DNA of 64,000 nt from Prevotella sp. (GTDB lineage: Bacteria; Bacteroidota; Bacteroidia; Bacteroidales; Bacteroidaceae): NCBI GenBank assembly GCA_017617615.1, contig JAFZVV010000005.1:1-64000 (forward strand), written 5' to 3'. Position 1 is the stretch's first letter. The number at the start of each line of letters is the position of its first letter. Position numbers and translations under genes: made by a program. A model generated the notes under the pieces. That model ran no database searches, was not told the origin of the DNA, and saw only the letters and a program-made list of their open reading frames with translations. Positions 1 through 8,605 of the stretch are shown here, piece after piece.

Positions 1-136
1 ATAATTCAAACTCTATTTTTGCTGTTGTTCAACTGTAAGGCAATTCAGAATCGCAGGGACAGGTTTGATTCTTCTGCTCACACGGGAGCTGGCATCCATG
101 CCCACTTCCAATGCCTAACACACCTGACAAAGGGTA

Positions 137-226
137 ATTTTCCATAGGCTATGGCGCTCCACTTTTTATAAAGCTTTGGTTTTTAGGAGTTTATGATTTA
201 TCTTTATTTACCTATTTTCCATAGGC
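137..226. repeat. 13-bp direct repeat upstream of the TPR regulator
   Basis: ATTTTCCATAGGC occurs at 137-149 and again at 214-226. The second copy lies inside a short palindrome (CCTAT-ttttcc-ATAGG region, 211-225). Both copies are between 30 and 120 bp upstream of the candidate -7 box of the next gene, so they could be operator half-sites. Nothing else is recognisable in the first 281 bases. Confidence 0.35.
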
Positions 227-254
227 AACTGATACAACTATCGAAAAAACAACG

Positions 255-262
255 TAACTTTG
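255..262 (+). promoter_or_regulatory. Bacteroidetes -7 box (TAACTTTG) for the TPR regulator
   Basis: TAACTTTG fits the Bacteroidetes TAnnTTTG consensus and lies 19 nt before the ATG at 282. No clear TTTG -33 element is present at the expected distance, which would suit an activator-dependent promoter. Confidence 0.5.
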
Positions 263-281
263 CAACCGAGAATTATTCATT

Positions 282-1733
282 ATGCATTCGAAGTCAATAT
301 ACATATTTATTATAGGCATTCTGATGATTGCTTGTTGTCCGTCTCATAAGGAGGCAGATTCACAGACGGCAAAAAGTTGTCTGGAGGAGGCAGAAACAGC
401 TTTGGCCAACGACAGCATCCGCTTGGGCGAGACCTTGCTTCGTAAAACCATCCATCTGGCAGAAGCGTCTGAGGATTGGCACACCTGTTATATCGCATAC
501 CAGCGATTGGCGGAATCATTGTCGCAGAGCAATCCGGAGGAGGCATTGCGGCTGATGATGAAAGCCCTGACCGTCTACGAGCAGCATCCTGACGATGAGC
601 GAAACCATGTCATCCTGATGGACTATGCTGGTACATACGCAGCACAAGTGGCTTTCATTAAAGAGGAATCCTTCGATGAAGCACTCGGGATCATCAACAA
701 AGCATACGATATCGCTGAGAAAAACCAGATGACCGACATGATGTGCCAGACGCTCACCAGTCTTGCAAACATCGCATGGGCAAAGGAAGACTATCGTCTG
801 GCTATCGACCATGCCCGTCATGCGGAATCCATGGCAACGGACCACCTGCTACCTGGTACGCTACAGGTGCTCGCTCGCAGTTATCTCAGCCTCAACATGC
901 TCGATTCGGCGGAAACGGTCTATCGACAGATTGAACCCGGAGAAGATGTCCATATGGCATACATCGTCCAGAGCAGCCTTGCCAAAATTGCACTTCGACG
1001 GATGAATGCCAAACAGGTGGAAGACGATATTGAGGAAGCCTTCGAGAAAATTGAAGACTTCTATTACAAGGCACTAGAACAGAAGGATCTCTACTATCAG
1101 GAGACACTGAAGCAGGAAAAGGCGAATCAGCAACTTGAATACCGTAACCAGTTATATGCTCGTACCCTTCTGATTGTCATCATTGCAGCAGCAATCATCA
1201 TCCTCGCGGTTGTAATGGCTCTCCGATATCGCATCCGCATGCTTCATCGTCAGCGAGAGTATGAGCAATCGAAATTGGAAAACGAACTGTTCAGGCAGGA
1301 ACAAGAGAAGCATCGACTCCAGCAGGAGGCAGAACATCAGAAGACCCAACTGCATCAAGCCAACGAAGTGGTGGCATTCCTTCAGAATTTCATCCTCGAA
1401 CGTTCGGAGGTGATGAAGAAACTGAACCAACAGAACCAAAATGGCGATTCGCTCATCACCCTCAAAGCACATGAATGGAAGGAGATAGAACGCACACTCA
1501 ACGCCATCGACAATGACCGTTTCGCCCATATCCGTGAGCAACACCCTGACATGCAGGAAGATGACATACGCCTGTGCATCCTTACCCGACTCGGCATCAG
1601 CAACCGCACCATTGGCAACATCTACTGTATCACCATCTCAGCCGTCCAGCATCGTAAACTCAAGTTGAAGAAGGACGTGTTCGGAGAAAGCAATCCAGAC
1701 ATCACGCTGGAACAGGTAATCAATAGCAAATAA
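282..1733 (+). CDS. Membrane-anchored TPR regulator with C-terminal HTH
   Basis: The 483-residue protein begins with a hydrophobic signal ending in a Cys-Cys pair (about residues 18-19), which resembles a lipoprotein signal or a first membrane anchor. TPR-like helical repeats fill roughly residues 30-270. A strong transmembrane segment follows at about 292-313, then a Gln/Glu-rich coiled coil to about 370. The C-terminal 60 residues resemble a LuxR-like helix-turn-helix (DDIRLCILTRLGISNRTIG). This periplasmic TPR / membrane / cytoplasmic HTH arrangement is a known Bacteroidales regulator design, thought to pass an envelope signal to DNA. It stands 100 bp upstream of two co-oriented secreted FISUMP proteins, so control of those genes is a reasonable inference. 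The exact family name is not certain. Confidence 0.75.
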   Translation: MHSKSIYIFIIGILMIACCPSHKEADSQTAKSCLEEAETALANDSIRLGETLLRKTIHLAEASEDWHTCYIAYQRLAESLSQSNPEEALRLMMKALTVYEQHPDDERNHVILMDYAGTYAAQVAFIKEESFDEALGIINKAYDIAEKNQMTDMMCQTLTSLANIAWAKEDYRLAIDHARHAESMATDHLLPGTLQVLARSYLSLNMLDSAETVYRQIEPGEDVHMAYIVQSSLAKIALRRMNAKQVEDDIEEAFEKIEDFYYKALEQKDLYYQETLKQEKANQQLEYRNQLYARTLLIVIIAAAIIILAVVMALRYRIRMLHRQREYEQSKLENELFRQEQEKHRLQQEAEHQKTQLHQANEVVAFLQNFILERSEVMKKLNQQNQNGDSLITLKAHEWKEIERTLNAIDNDRFAHIREQHPDMQEDDIRLCILTRLGISNRTIGNIYCITISAVQHRKLKLKKDVFGESNPDITLEQVINSK

Positions 1734-1834
1734 AAACCAAATGTAAAAACAATATGAAAAAGCAAATTTTGTTTCTTGTGATGATGACTACGACTCAACT
1801 TAATAAACAACAACTCAATACAATCACTACGACG

Positions 1835-3427
1835 ATGAAAAAGATTTCACTTTTACTCTTGATGTCGTTTATGACATTGTGGACTGCCAAAGCGCAGAAT
1901 GATATCACCTTGTCCTGTCCCGATGACAATCATCCTCATGCCATCGACCTCGGACTGCCCTCTGGCACCCTTTGGGCCTGTTGCAATGTGGGAGCAGACA
2001 AGCCAGAAAGTTATGGTGGCTATTACGCTTGGGGCGAGACAGAGGAGAAGACAACCTATAACTTGAGCGAATACTTGTACTATCAAAATGGAAGCTATTT
2101 GAACCTCGGCAGTGAAATAGCTGGCTCTTCGTATGATGTGGCTCATGTTATGTGGGGCGGCTCGTGGATGATGGCGTCCAAAGCCCAGCAGGATGAGTTG
2201 CGAGAAAACTGCACCTATGAGTGGACAACAGTGAACGGTGTAAAGGGAGGCAAGTTCACCAGCAAGAAGAATGGGGGTACGATCTTTCTGCCTGCGGCGG
2301 GCCTCCGCAACCATGACAAACTCTATGACATTGGCTCGGACGGATTCTATTGGTCATCAACACAGAGTACCTCATACACGAAACACGCCCACGGCCTCAC
2401 CTTCCGGTTGGGCGAAATCTACTGGGATAGCTATATCCGCGAGAGCGGCCACACAGTGCGCCCGGTTATCTGTGAATCAGCTGTTGCCAATCTTCAATTA
2501 TCATCACCCACATTGACCGTTACGGAAGGGGATATGGCATCGGTGGATATTACCTCCGGCAGTGGCAGCTATTCAGTTGAGAGCAGCAACGAGACTGTTG
2601 CAACCGCAACAATCCAGGACAATGCTGTAAGTGTTGCTGCCGTTTCAGTCGGCATCGCCACTATTGTCGTGACCGACACGAAGAGCGGTCAGACAGCAAC
2701 AGTCATTGTGACGGTAACTATATGTCCCGACAGCAATCATCCCCATGCCATCGACCTCGGACTGCCCTCCGGCACACTTTGGTCATGCTGCAACGTGGGA
2801 GCCAAAACGCCCGAAGAAGCTGGCGGTTACTACGCATGGGGAGAAACGGAAACCAAGACCATATACAACGAGGGCACCTACAATTATAAAGCCAATTATG
2901 TGAGTTTTGGTAGCGACATCGCTGGAACGGAGTATGACGTTGCCCATGTGAAGTGGGGAGGGACTTGGCAGATGCCGACAATCGACCAACTAAAAGAGTT
3001 GCTCAACAATTGCACATACGAATGGACAATGGAGAATGGAGTAATGGGTGGCAAACTCACCAGCAAGGAGAATGGGGGTACAATCTTTCTGCCTGCGGCG
3101 GGCATCCGCATGGATTACAGTCTCAACACACCCGAAAGCTTCTACTGGTCATCCACGCAGGACCCGGCGAGCTCGAAAGGTGCTTACTACCTCTGGTTCT
3201 ACTTAAACTACTACGACTGGTTCAACAACAGCCGCTGCTACGGCATGCCGGTTCGCCCCATCATAAACGAAACCAACAACGCCATTTTTCCTAAATCATC
3301 TTCAGTCATATCTAATCAAGCCGTTTATAACGTTTTCGGTATAAAAGTCGCCGACGACATGGAAAAAGCGGGCATTCTGCCTTCTGGCATCTACATCCAC
3401 GGTGGCAAGAAGGTCGTTGTAAAATAA
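1835..3427 (+). CDS. Secreted protein with two FISUMP-like domains and T9SS tail
   Basis: The start at 1835 is preferred over an upstream in-frame ATG at 1754 because it gives a clean signal peptide (MKKISLLLLMSFMTLWTAKA). The mature protein, from 530 codons, has a FISUMP-like domain (about 28-213), an Ig-like BIG2-type domain (about 217-295), a second FISUMP-like domain (about 297-478) and a C-terminal tail of the T9SS type A kind (VYNVFGIKV... GIYIHGGKK). The FISUMP assignment rests on the order DLGLPSGTLW, YYAWGE, a W-x-MP-like segment, LPAAG-R, YWSSTQ and a terminal VRPV. The function is unknown; members are surface or secreted proteins in Bacteroidetes and Fibrobacter. The two domains are partly identical in DNA, and the first closely matches the domain in the next gene. 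Confidence 0.8.
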   Translation: MKKISLLLLMSFMTLWTAKAQNDITLSCPDDNHPHAIDLGLPSGTLWACCNVGADKPESYGGYYAWGETEEKTTYNLSEYLYYQNGSYLNLGSEIAGSSYDVAHVMWGGSWMMASKAQQDELRENCTYEWTTVNGVKGGKFTSKKNGGTIFLPAAGLRNHDKLYDIGSDGFYWSSTQSTSYTKHAHGLTFRLGEIYWDSYIRESGHTVRPVICESAVANLQLSSPTLTVTEGDMASVDITSGSGSYSVESSNETVATATIQDNAVSVAAVSVGIATIVVTDTKSGQTATVIVTVTICPDSNHPHAIDLGLPSGTLWSCCNVGAKTPEEAGGYYAWGETETKTIYNEGTYNYKANYVSFGSDIAGTEYDVAHVKWGGTWQMPTIDQLKELLNNCTYEWTMENGVMGGKLTSKENGGTIFLPAAGIRMDYSLNTPESFYWSSTQDPASSKGAYYLWFYLNYYDWFNNSRCYGMPVRPIINETNNAIFPKSSSVISNQAVYNVFGIKVADDMEKAGILPSGIYIHGGKKVVVK

Positions 3428-3539
3428 CCCCGGTTATAATTTCCTCTTCCGTGGCTACAGGGATTGGGTGAAAGATGGTGTCGGAAATTCACAATTCATA
3501 TTCTACATCTTGACATTAATCAAATCAAACAATACCTCT

Positions 3540-6500
3540 ATGAAAAAAATCATATTATCAGCATTATTGCTGACATTCTCACTGTTAGCCAGTGCAGACG
3601 ATGTTGAAATAGACGGCATCTGCTACAACTTGAACCCAAGTGAAAAGGTTGCCGAAGTGACGCACCTGCATTATGGCCTTGGCGAGATCAACTGGAGCAC
3701 AAACTATCGCTTCGCTCCAGCGAACAATTCTACTGGCGAAGAGTGCTATGCCGTTCCCATGGATATGTGGGAAAGGCTGAAAACAGAAACATTCTATGTG
3801 ACAATAAAGGGTGGCTATCCCATGATTTACCTCTGCGATGGTTGGTGGGCCAACATGTTTACAGGCAATTTCATACAGCCTGGCAATAACTTGCTTGCAG
3901 ACAACGGCGACGGCACATGGACCCTCACCGTGAACTTTGCAGGCGACCCGATTCTAGATGTTCTTGACGAAAGGCACCTTCTCTTCACCGGTAGTGGATA
4001 TTCAGTTGGGGACATCTACCTGAAGGGAGCAGCCACGGGTGAAGGTTCTGAAGAGGGTCAGGAGACAATCTATGTCTGGAAAAACGGCACTTATCTATCT
4101 AATGAGGCGAACATCCCCGAGAAGATCACATATAATGATGTGGAATACACCGTGACGAGCATCGGGGAAAAAGGACTTACCGGTTTCAGCGGCCTGACCT
4201 CCGTGACCATCCCCAAATCGGTGACCTCGATCGGGCGCAATGTTTTCTTACAATGCTACAAACTGGTCTCTGTCAAGGTGGAAAGCGGCAACACGGTTTA
4301 CGATTCCCGTGAGGATTGCAACGCCATCGTCGAAACAAGCACCAACACGTTGATTGCCGGTTGCAAAAGCACGGTCATCCCCAACACCGTCACGACTATC
4401 GGAGACTTTGCATTCAACAATTGCAGTGGCCTGACCTCCATAACCATCCCCAATTCGGTGACGACAATAGGCGAGAGCGCTTTCAGTGCTTCAGGTCTTA
4501 CCTATGTGGAGATACCTGGTTCCGTGACATCGATTGGAATCTTTGCTTTCGGCGCTTGCAGTCACCTTGCCTCTGCAACCATCCCTAACTCCGTGACGAG
4601 CATCGGAGACTGGGCTTTCAGTAGCTGTATGTCCCTGACCTCTGTGACCATCCCCAACAGTGTGAAAAGAATAGGAAACCATACCTTCGCCTATTGCTAC
4701 GACCTGGCCACCGTCATCATTCCCAATAGTGTGACAAGCATCTGTGATAGCGCATTCCTAAGTTGTACTCGTTTGAAAGACATGTACTGCCATGCAGAAC
4801 AAGTTCCTGAAACCGGCACCAACATTTTTGACAATTCCAATCAAGCAAATGCAACGCTCCACGTGCTTTCCGCCTCTGTGGATGCCTACGGCAACGCAGA
4901 GCAATGGAAAGACTTTAAGGAAATCGTGGCACTGCCGGTTATGGATGATTACCGCAAGATGGTAAAAGATGGCAAGGTATGGAAGACTGGACTCTACGGC
5001 TCAGGCAATCCTGTGCGGCTTATCGAGTACTTCTACTTCGATGGCGACACCATCATAGACGGGAAAACCTGCAAGCAGATGATGTGCCAGCGGTATAACA
5101 ACCTGGATGCATCAGATGATGACTCACAACTTTCATCATTGACTTACGTTGGAGCATGGTATGAAGAGGATCGGAAAGTGTACACTTACGACACGGCAAA
5201 CAAGCAATTTGTGCTGATGTACGACTTCTCCGTTGAAGCCTATGACACCCTGGTGATCAATCAGGAATATTATAGGATAGGGCCAAAGCAGACAGGAGGA
5301 TTAAAAGGCTTCAAGGGTGTCTATAGAGATGTTTGGTATTTGGTGGAAGAAGGCAACCCCATCTACAGCCCAACTTGGTTGGAAGGCGTAGGAAGTATTG
5401 ATGGCCCTACAACAAACGTCTATTCCGGGTATGTAGATCCTCTGAGATTCCTCATGTCATGTACCGATGCTGACGAAGTCATCTATTTCAACGACAAATA
5501 TGAGGATGGAGCCACACCAGAGGAGATGAATGCCAACAAACACCGTTTCGACTTCACCCATACTGTTAAGACACAGCCTAAAGCACCGAGTATGGGAGGG
5601 GAAGAAAGGCAAAAGGGAGTCGAGCCAGCGGATACGCTGTCGATATATGGTGAATACAGCCAACAACAGTTGAGCATTCACCTCGACCCGCTCGTTGAAA
5701 CCTACGTGGTATGCATTACAAACGAATCAAACGAGGTCGTCTATGAAAGAACCATCAATACAGTCGATATTGTCGGCCTCAACATCGACATCTCCACCTA
5801 TGCAGAAGGTTGTTATACGGCAACTGTGGAGAATAGCAATGAATCTTTCGTTGGAGAATTCGAAGTGCAAGCCACTGGGAATGACATCACCTTGTCCTGT
5901 CCCGATGACAACCATCCCCATGCCATCGACCTCGGACTTCCCTCAGGCACGAAATGGGCGTGCTGCAACGTTGGGGCGAGCACCCCAGAGGGTTACGGCG
6001 GCTATTATGCTTGGGGCGAGACGGAAGAGAAAGATGTATACGATTGGGAGACATATCAATATGGCAGTGGTTTGTTTAATTGTCAGGATCTCGGCGATAT
6101 TGCCGGCACTAGTTATGACGTGGCCCATGTCAAGGGCTTTGGCCCAGAGAAGGGTTCATGGCAGATGCCATCTAGGAATCAAATCGAGGAACTTTATAAC
6201 AACTGTACCTACGCAGGGATATCCAAGAACGGTGTCAATGGTGGTCTGTTCACTGGACCGAATAGCGGCAAAATTTTCATGCCGGCTGCGGGCTTCCGTT
6301 GGCTTGACGGTCTTAGCAACGCTGGTAGCGGTGGCTACTATTGGTCCTCCACGCAGGATCCGTTATATTCGCACTACGCCTACCACCTCGAATTCTTTTC
6401 GGTCAATGCGTATTATAGCGAATACTTCCGTAGCGTCGGTCACAATGTTCGTCCCGTCCTTAATGGAACCAACAACATCAATCCTCCTGAATCACCTTCA

Positions 6501-6623
6501 GACAAAGCCAGCCATACCATTTACAACATCTACGGCATAAAGGTTGCATCTTACCCGAAAGAAATAGACAACCTACTCCCCGGCATCTACATTGTCAACG
6601 GCAAAAAAATCGTGATAAAGTGA
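3540..6623 (+). CDS. Large secreted BspA-LRR / FISUMP protein with T9SS tail
   Basis: The start at 3540 gives a typical signal peptide (MKKIILSALLLTFSLLASA). A frame-extending ATG at 3468 adds residues with no signal. The 1027-residue product has an aromatic-rich N-terminal domain (about 20-175), seven or so BspA-type leucine-rich repeats (about 190-410, units like LTSVTIPNSVTSIG..AF), a Prevotella-type middle domain beginning MVKDGKVWKTG (about 465-720), one FISUMP-like domain (about 784-977) and a T9SS-type tail (IYNIYGIKV... GIYIVNGKK). BspA repeats are associated with adhesion in oral and gut Bacteroidetes. The FISUMP segment is nearly the same in DNA as the first one in the preceding gene, which suggests domain shuffling. 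A surface or secreted adhesin is the most likely role. Confidence 0.8.
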   Translation: MKKIILSALLLTFSLLASADDVEIDGICYNLNPSEKVAEVTHLHYGLGEINWSTNYRFAPANNSTGEECYAVPMDMWERLKTETFYVTIKGGYPMIYLCDGWWANMFTGNFIQPGNNLLADNGDGTWTLTVNFAGDPILDVLDERHLLFTGSGYSVGDIYLKGAATGEGSEEGQETIYVWKNGTYLSNEANIPEKITYNDVEYTVTSIGEKGLTGFSGLTSVTIPKSVTSIGRNVFLQCYKLVSVKVESGNTVYDSREDCNAIVETSTNTLIAGCKSTVIPNTVTTIGDFAFNNCSGLTSITIPNSVTTIGESAFSASGLTYVEIPGSVTSIGIFAFGACSHLASATIPNSVTSIGDWAFSSCMSLTSVTIPNSVKRIGNHTFAYCYDLATVIIPNSVTSICDSAFLSCTRLKDMYCHAEQVPETGTNIFDNSNQANATLHVLSASVDAYGNAEQWKDFKEIVALPVMDDYRKMVKDGKVWKTGLYGSGNPVRLIEYFYFDGDTIIDGKTCKQMMCQRYNNLDASDDDSQLSSLTYVGAWYEEDRKVYTYDTANKQFVLMYDFSVEAYDTLVINQEYYRIGPKQTGGLKGFKGVYRDVWYLVEEGNPIYSPTWLEGVGSIDGPTTNVYSGYVDPLRFLMSCTDADEVIYFNDKYEDGATPEEMNANKHRFDFTHTVKTQPKAPSMGGEERQKGVEPADTLSIYGEYSQQQLSIHLDPLVETYVVCITNESNEVVYERTINTVDIVGLNIDISTYAEGCYTATVENSNESFVGEFEVQATGNDITLSCPDDNHPHAIDLGLPSGTKWACCNVGASTPEGYGGYYAWGETEEKDVYDWETYQYGSGLFNCQDLGDIAGTSYDVAHVKGFGPEKGSWQMPSRNQIEELYNNCTYAGISKNGVNGGLFTGPNSGKIFMPAAGFRWLDGLSNAGSGGYYWSSTQDPLYSHYAYHLEFFSVNAYYSEYFRSVGHNVRPVLNGTNNINPPESPSDKASHTIYNIYGIKVASYPKEIDNLLPGIYIVNGKKIVIK

Positions 6624-6680
6624 AAGTAAAAAATTTGCTTGCTCGAGATCTTCCGAACGTTAACGATTTGGAGCAACGCT
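6608..6680 (+). repeat. Dispersed repeat, copy 1, at the 3' end of the FISUMP gene
   Basis: AATCGTGATAAAGTGA, then a TTGCTTGCTCGA core and TTCCGAACGTTAACG. It begins in the last codons of the gene. Related copies stand at about 50537 (again the end of a FISUMP gene) and 60811. Confidence 0.5.
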
Positions 6681-7003
6681 CAAAATCGCATTCATATAAC
6701 AATTGATAATTGAAGATAGGAACAACTTTGTGTTAATCCTATTAAACCGAATGAAAACCTGCTGAAAATCAGTTTAATAAAAGATTTTTGAAGCCCTAAA
6801 AAAGGTTTTTGATTGTTTTGTGCTGTCGGCATTATCGAATACTTTTGCAGTGTTTGATGGTGCCGACAACTGTGTTTTGGAGGTTTCTATAGCAAGAGGT
6901 TTTTTCGTAACACGAAAAACTCTTGAACACCTGGCAACAGGTGTTGGAATCTGAGTACTCGCAGGCTCGCACCTCTATGTTTAACGCTAAACGGAAATGA
7001 AAG
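6624..7003. other. 380-bp gap before the mobilisation genes
   Basis: It holds the tail of dispersed repeat copy 1, an AT-rich stretch, and a near-perfect Bacteroidetes promoter at 6817-6847. The leader after that promoter is about 150 nt and contains an inverted repeat around 6895-6930 (GAGGTTTTTTCGTAACACG / CGAAAAACTC-like arms) plus an AACACCTGGCAACAGGTGTT palindrome at about 6925-6944. This is the left edge of the accessory island. Confidence 0.5.
6817..6847 (+). promoter_or_regulatory. Consensus Bacteroidetes promoter for mob genes
   Basis: TTTG at 6817-6820, a 19-nt spacer, then TACTTTTG at 6840-6847. Both elements match the sigma-ABfr consensus. The first downstream start codon is at 7004, leaving a leader of about 150 nt that includes a 20-bp palindrome. 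Confidence 0.7.
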
Positions 7004-7405
7004 ATGAAGGATAACGACACACGCAAAAGAATCATGAGGAGAAGGGGAAGACCTCGCAAGTCGACGACCGACAACTCCCCAACCAGAAAGACCAAAACGC
7101 TCCGACTCACGGAGGAAGAAGTGAAGCACATCGCCGAGAATGCCAGACGATGCCGTAAGAACTTCAGCGAATACTGCCGGCAGGTGCTCATGGGCTACAA
7201 GCCCGGCGTGCCCGACCCCGAACTAAGGGACGGACTGTTTGCCGCAAGGAAGGACATGGTCAACTTCATCAACAACATCCGAGGGCTGAACATGACCAGG
7301 GAAGAAAGGTCGAGATTCCTCGCCTCGATGCCGACCATCAGGATATGGTGGAAGGCGTTGTTCTCAGAAATTGAATGGATTGACAAACATATGGAAAGGA
7401 TGTAG
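7004..7405 (+). CDS. MobC-like relaxosome accessory protein
   Basis: This is a 133-residue basic protein. Its N-terminus is rich in Arg and Lys (RKRIMRRRGRPRKS). The next part resembles a ribbon-helix-helix DNA-binding segment (KTLRLTEEEVKHIAENARRC). A helical C-terminus containing FINNIRGLN follows. In Bacteroides mobilisable plasmids and transposons such a protein precedes the relaxase, binds oriT and helps nicking. The next gene starts 3 bp after its stop and looks relaxase-derived, which supports the assignment. Start: ATG at 7004, about 150 nt after a consensus promoter. It appears intact even though its partner is not. Confidence 0.75.
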   Translation: MKDNDTRKRIMRRRGRPRKSTTDNSPTRKTKTLRLTEEEVKHIAENARRCRKNFSEYCRQVLMGYKPGVPDPELRDGLFAARKDMVNFINNIRGLNMTREERSRFLASMPTIRIWWKALFSEIEWIDKHMERM

Positions 7406-7408
7406 GAT

Positions 7409-8113
7409 ATGATAGCAAGGGCAAGAGCCATCGCGCATGGCAACGCATACACCACATACTCCACACTGAAACGGGACGCGGAGTTCATCTGCAGTGAGAA
7501 CATGGTTGGGGATATGACCGTGGCCGTCACGGAAGATGACCTCGAGAGCATCTGGATGCAGTTCAAATACGCCAGGGAGAACTATCTCTCCAAGGGCAAG
7601 CCGGTGACCAGGAACCTCATCGCCATGGAGGTGTCACCAACCAAGGAGGAGTCCAGGGGATGGACGGCGGAACAATGGAGCCTGTTCGCACACCGATTCA
7701 TCGAGGAGATGGACAAAATCGAGTTCAGGGACAAGGAGGGCAATGTGTCATCGAGACGGACGTATGCCGAGCGGGAGTACCTTCGACGAAGCCAAAAGCC
7801 CATAGACTCATCGGGTCAAAGCACGCCAAAACTGACCAATGTCGATTCCATATACATTGCCAAGCACAAGAATGGAAAGTACTACTTACGGGTCGTCTTC
7901 AACAACTATGGCCGTTCAGAGATATTCTTCCTTTCAAAGGAAGAGACACGCACCTTCCTGTTGGCGGCAGATACCAAAAAGCGAGAACAACTCAAAGAAC
8001 AGTTCGCCTTCAAGTATCTCCTGCGTGCTTCTGGCGGCAGCTATGACCAAAACAGGGAATGGGAAGTTGGCAATGGATATGATGACGATGATGGAAGGGG
8101 ACTGAAAAGATAA
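7409..8113 (+). CDS. Relaxase, internally deleted, without catalytic histidines
   Basis: The N-terminus (MIARARAIAHG, then a segment reaching EVSPTKEESRGWT) resembles the start of Bacteroidetes MobB-type relaxases. The C-terminus (FAFKYLLRASGGS, DQNREWEVG) resembles their end. The HUH motif region (a Thr/His-rich strand of the kind H-x-D-x-x-x-H-x-H) that should follow around residue 125 is absent: the frame passes from a Lys/Glu-rich linker straight into the C-terminal region. At 234 residues it is shorter than the roughly 300-400 usual for the family. I infer an in-frame internal deletion and a catalytically dead product. Its last 190 bp recur at 11712-11898 and its extreme end at 9640-9738. 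An alternative is a divergent accessory protein that only borrowed both ends. Confidence 0.6.
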   Translation: MIARARAIAHGNAYTTYSTLKRDAEFICSENMVGDMTVAVTEDDLESIWMQFKYARENYLSKGKPVTRNLIAMEVSPTKEESRGWTAEQWSLFAHRFIEEMDKIEFRDKEGNVSSRRTYAEREYLRRSQKPIDSSGQSTPKLTNVDSIYIAKHKNGKYYLRVVFNNYGRSEIFFLSKEETRTFLLAADTKKREQLKEQFAFKYLLRASGGSYDQNREWEVGNGYDDDDGRGLKR

Positions 8114-8138
8114 TGCTTTTTCCCTTTGATTTCACATA
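7928..8138 (+). repeat. Relaxase 3'-end repeat, copy 1 (within the gene)
   Basis: From TTCCTTTC at 7928 to about 25 nt past the stop at 8113. Copy 3 (11712-11920) aligns along the whole length at about 85 percent identity by eye. The similarity continues past the stop codon (AAAAGATAATG versus AAAAGATGATG, then a TTTCCCT run). Confidence 0.75.
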
Positions 8139-8527
8139 ATTTGCCAAATTGAACTTTTTTGCTTTTTATAGCAGAATATCCCGATTGGGATAGCAGAAAG
8201 AACTGCAGCAAAACCCAAATCAATGAAAAACAACAAGACCGTCAAAGCATCTCTTACATCCCAACTTTTCACAAAAAAGTATAGGAAAACAAACAAGATG
8301 ATGTTTACCCCTAAGGTGATTGCCAATGCGGGTATCCACCAAGCCTTGTGTTTTAATACATTCCAAATAAGATTTCCAAATATTGTGTAAGCGAGAATGT
8401 GGAGGAAAAAGTATGATGGGCAATCCATATAGAACCCTATTCCAGCGAAATATAACAAAGGATGCAGCAACAAGGCAACAAATGCCAGGAAAAGCATCCA
8501 CAAAGTGGAATTGATTATCGTTTTCAT
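8132..8527 (-). CDS. Small four-helix membrane protein, unknown
   Basis: The 131-residue product from the start at 8527 (an ATG 15 nt further upstream is also possible) is almost entirely hydrophobic. It has about four predicted transmembrane segments, near residues 7-28, 42-60, 68-92 and 100-122. I recognise no family. It is cargo in the first interval between relaxase-tail copies. It runs convergently to the relaxase gene, with only 18 bp between the stop codons, and its base composition is more AT-rich than the core genes to the right. The upstream gene on the same strand is a lipoprotein. Confidence 0.65.
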   Translation of the reverse strand: MKTIINSTLWMLFLAFVALLLHPLLYFAGIGFYMDCPSYFFLHILAYTIFGNLIWNVLKHKAWWIPALAITLGVNIILFVFLYFFVKSWDVRDALTVLLFFIDLGFAAVLSAIPIGIFCYKKQKSSIWQIM

Positions 8528-8605
8528 CTTATTTGATATCATAAAACTTCCCTTGTATCAACTTTTCTGGATCATGACATCAGGGATGATTGTTCATGGG
8601 AAGAC

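Noticed and set aside
1835..6623. CRISPR array suggested by repeated units in the FISUMP genes
   Set aside because: The repeats are coding protein domains of about 190 residues and BspA repeats, without spacers.
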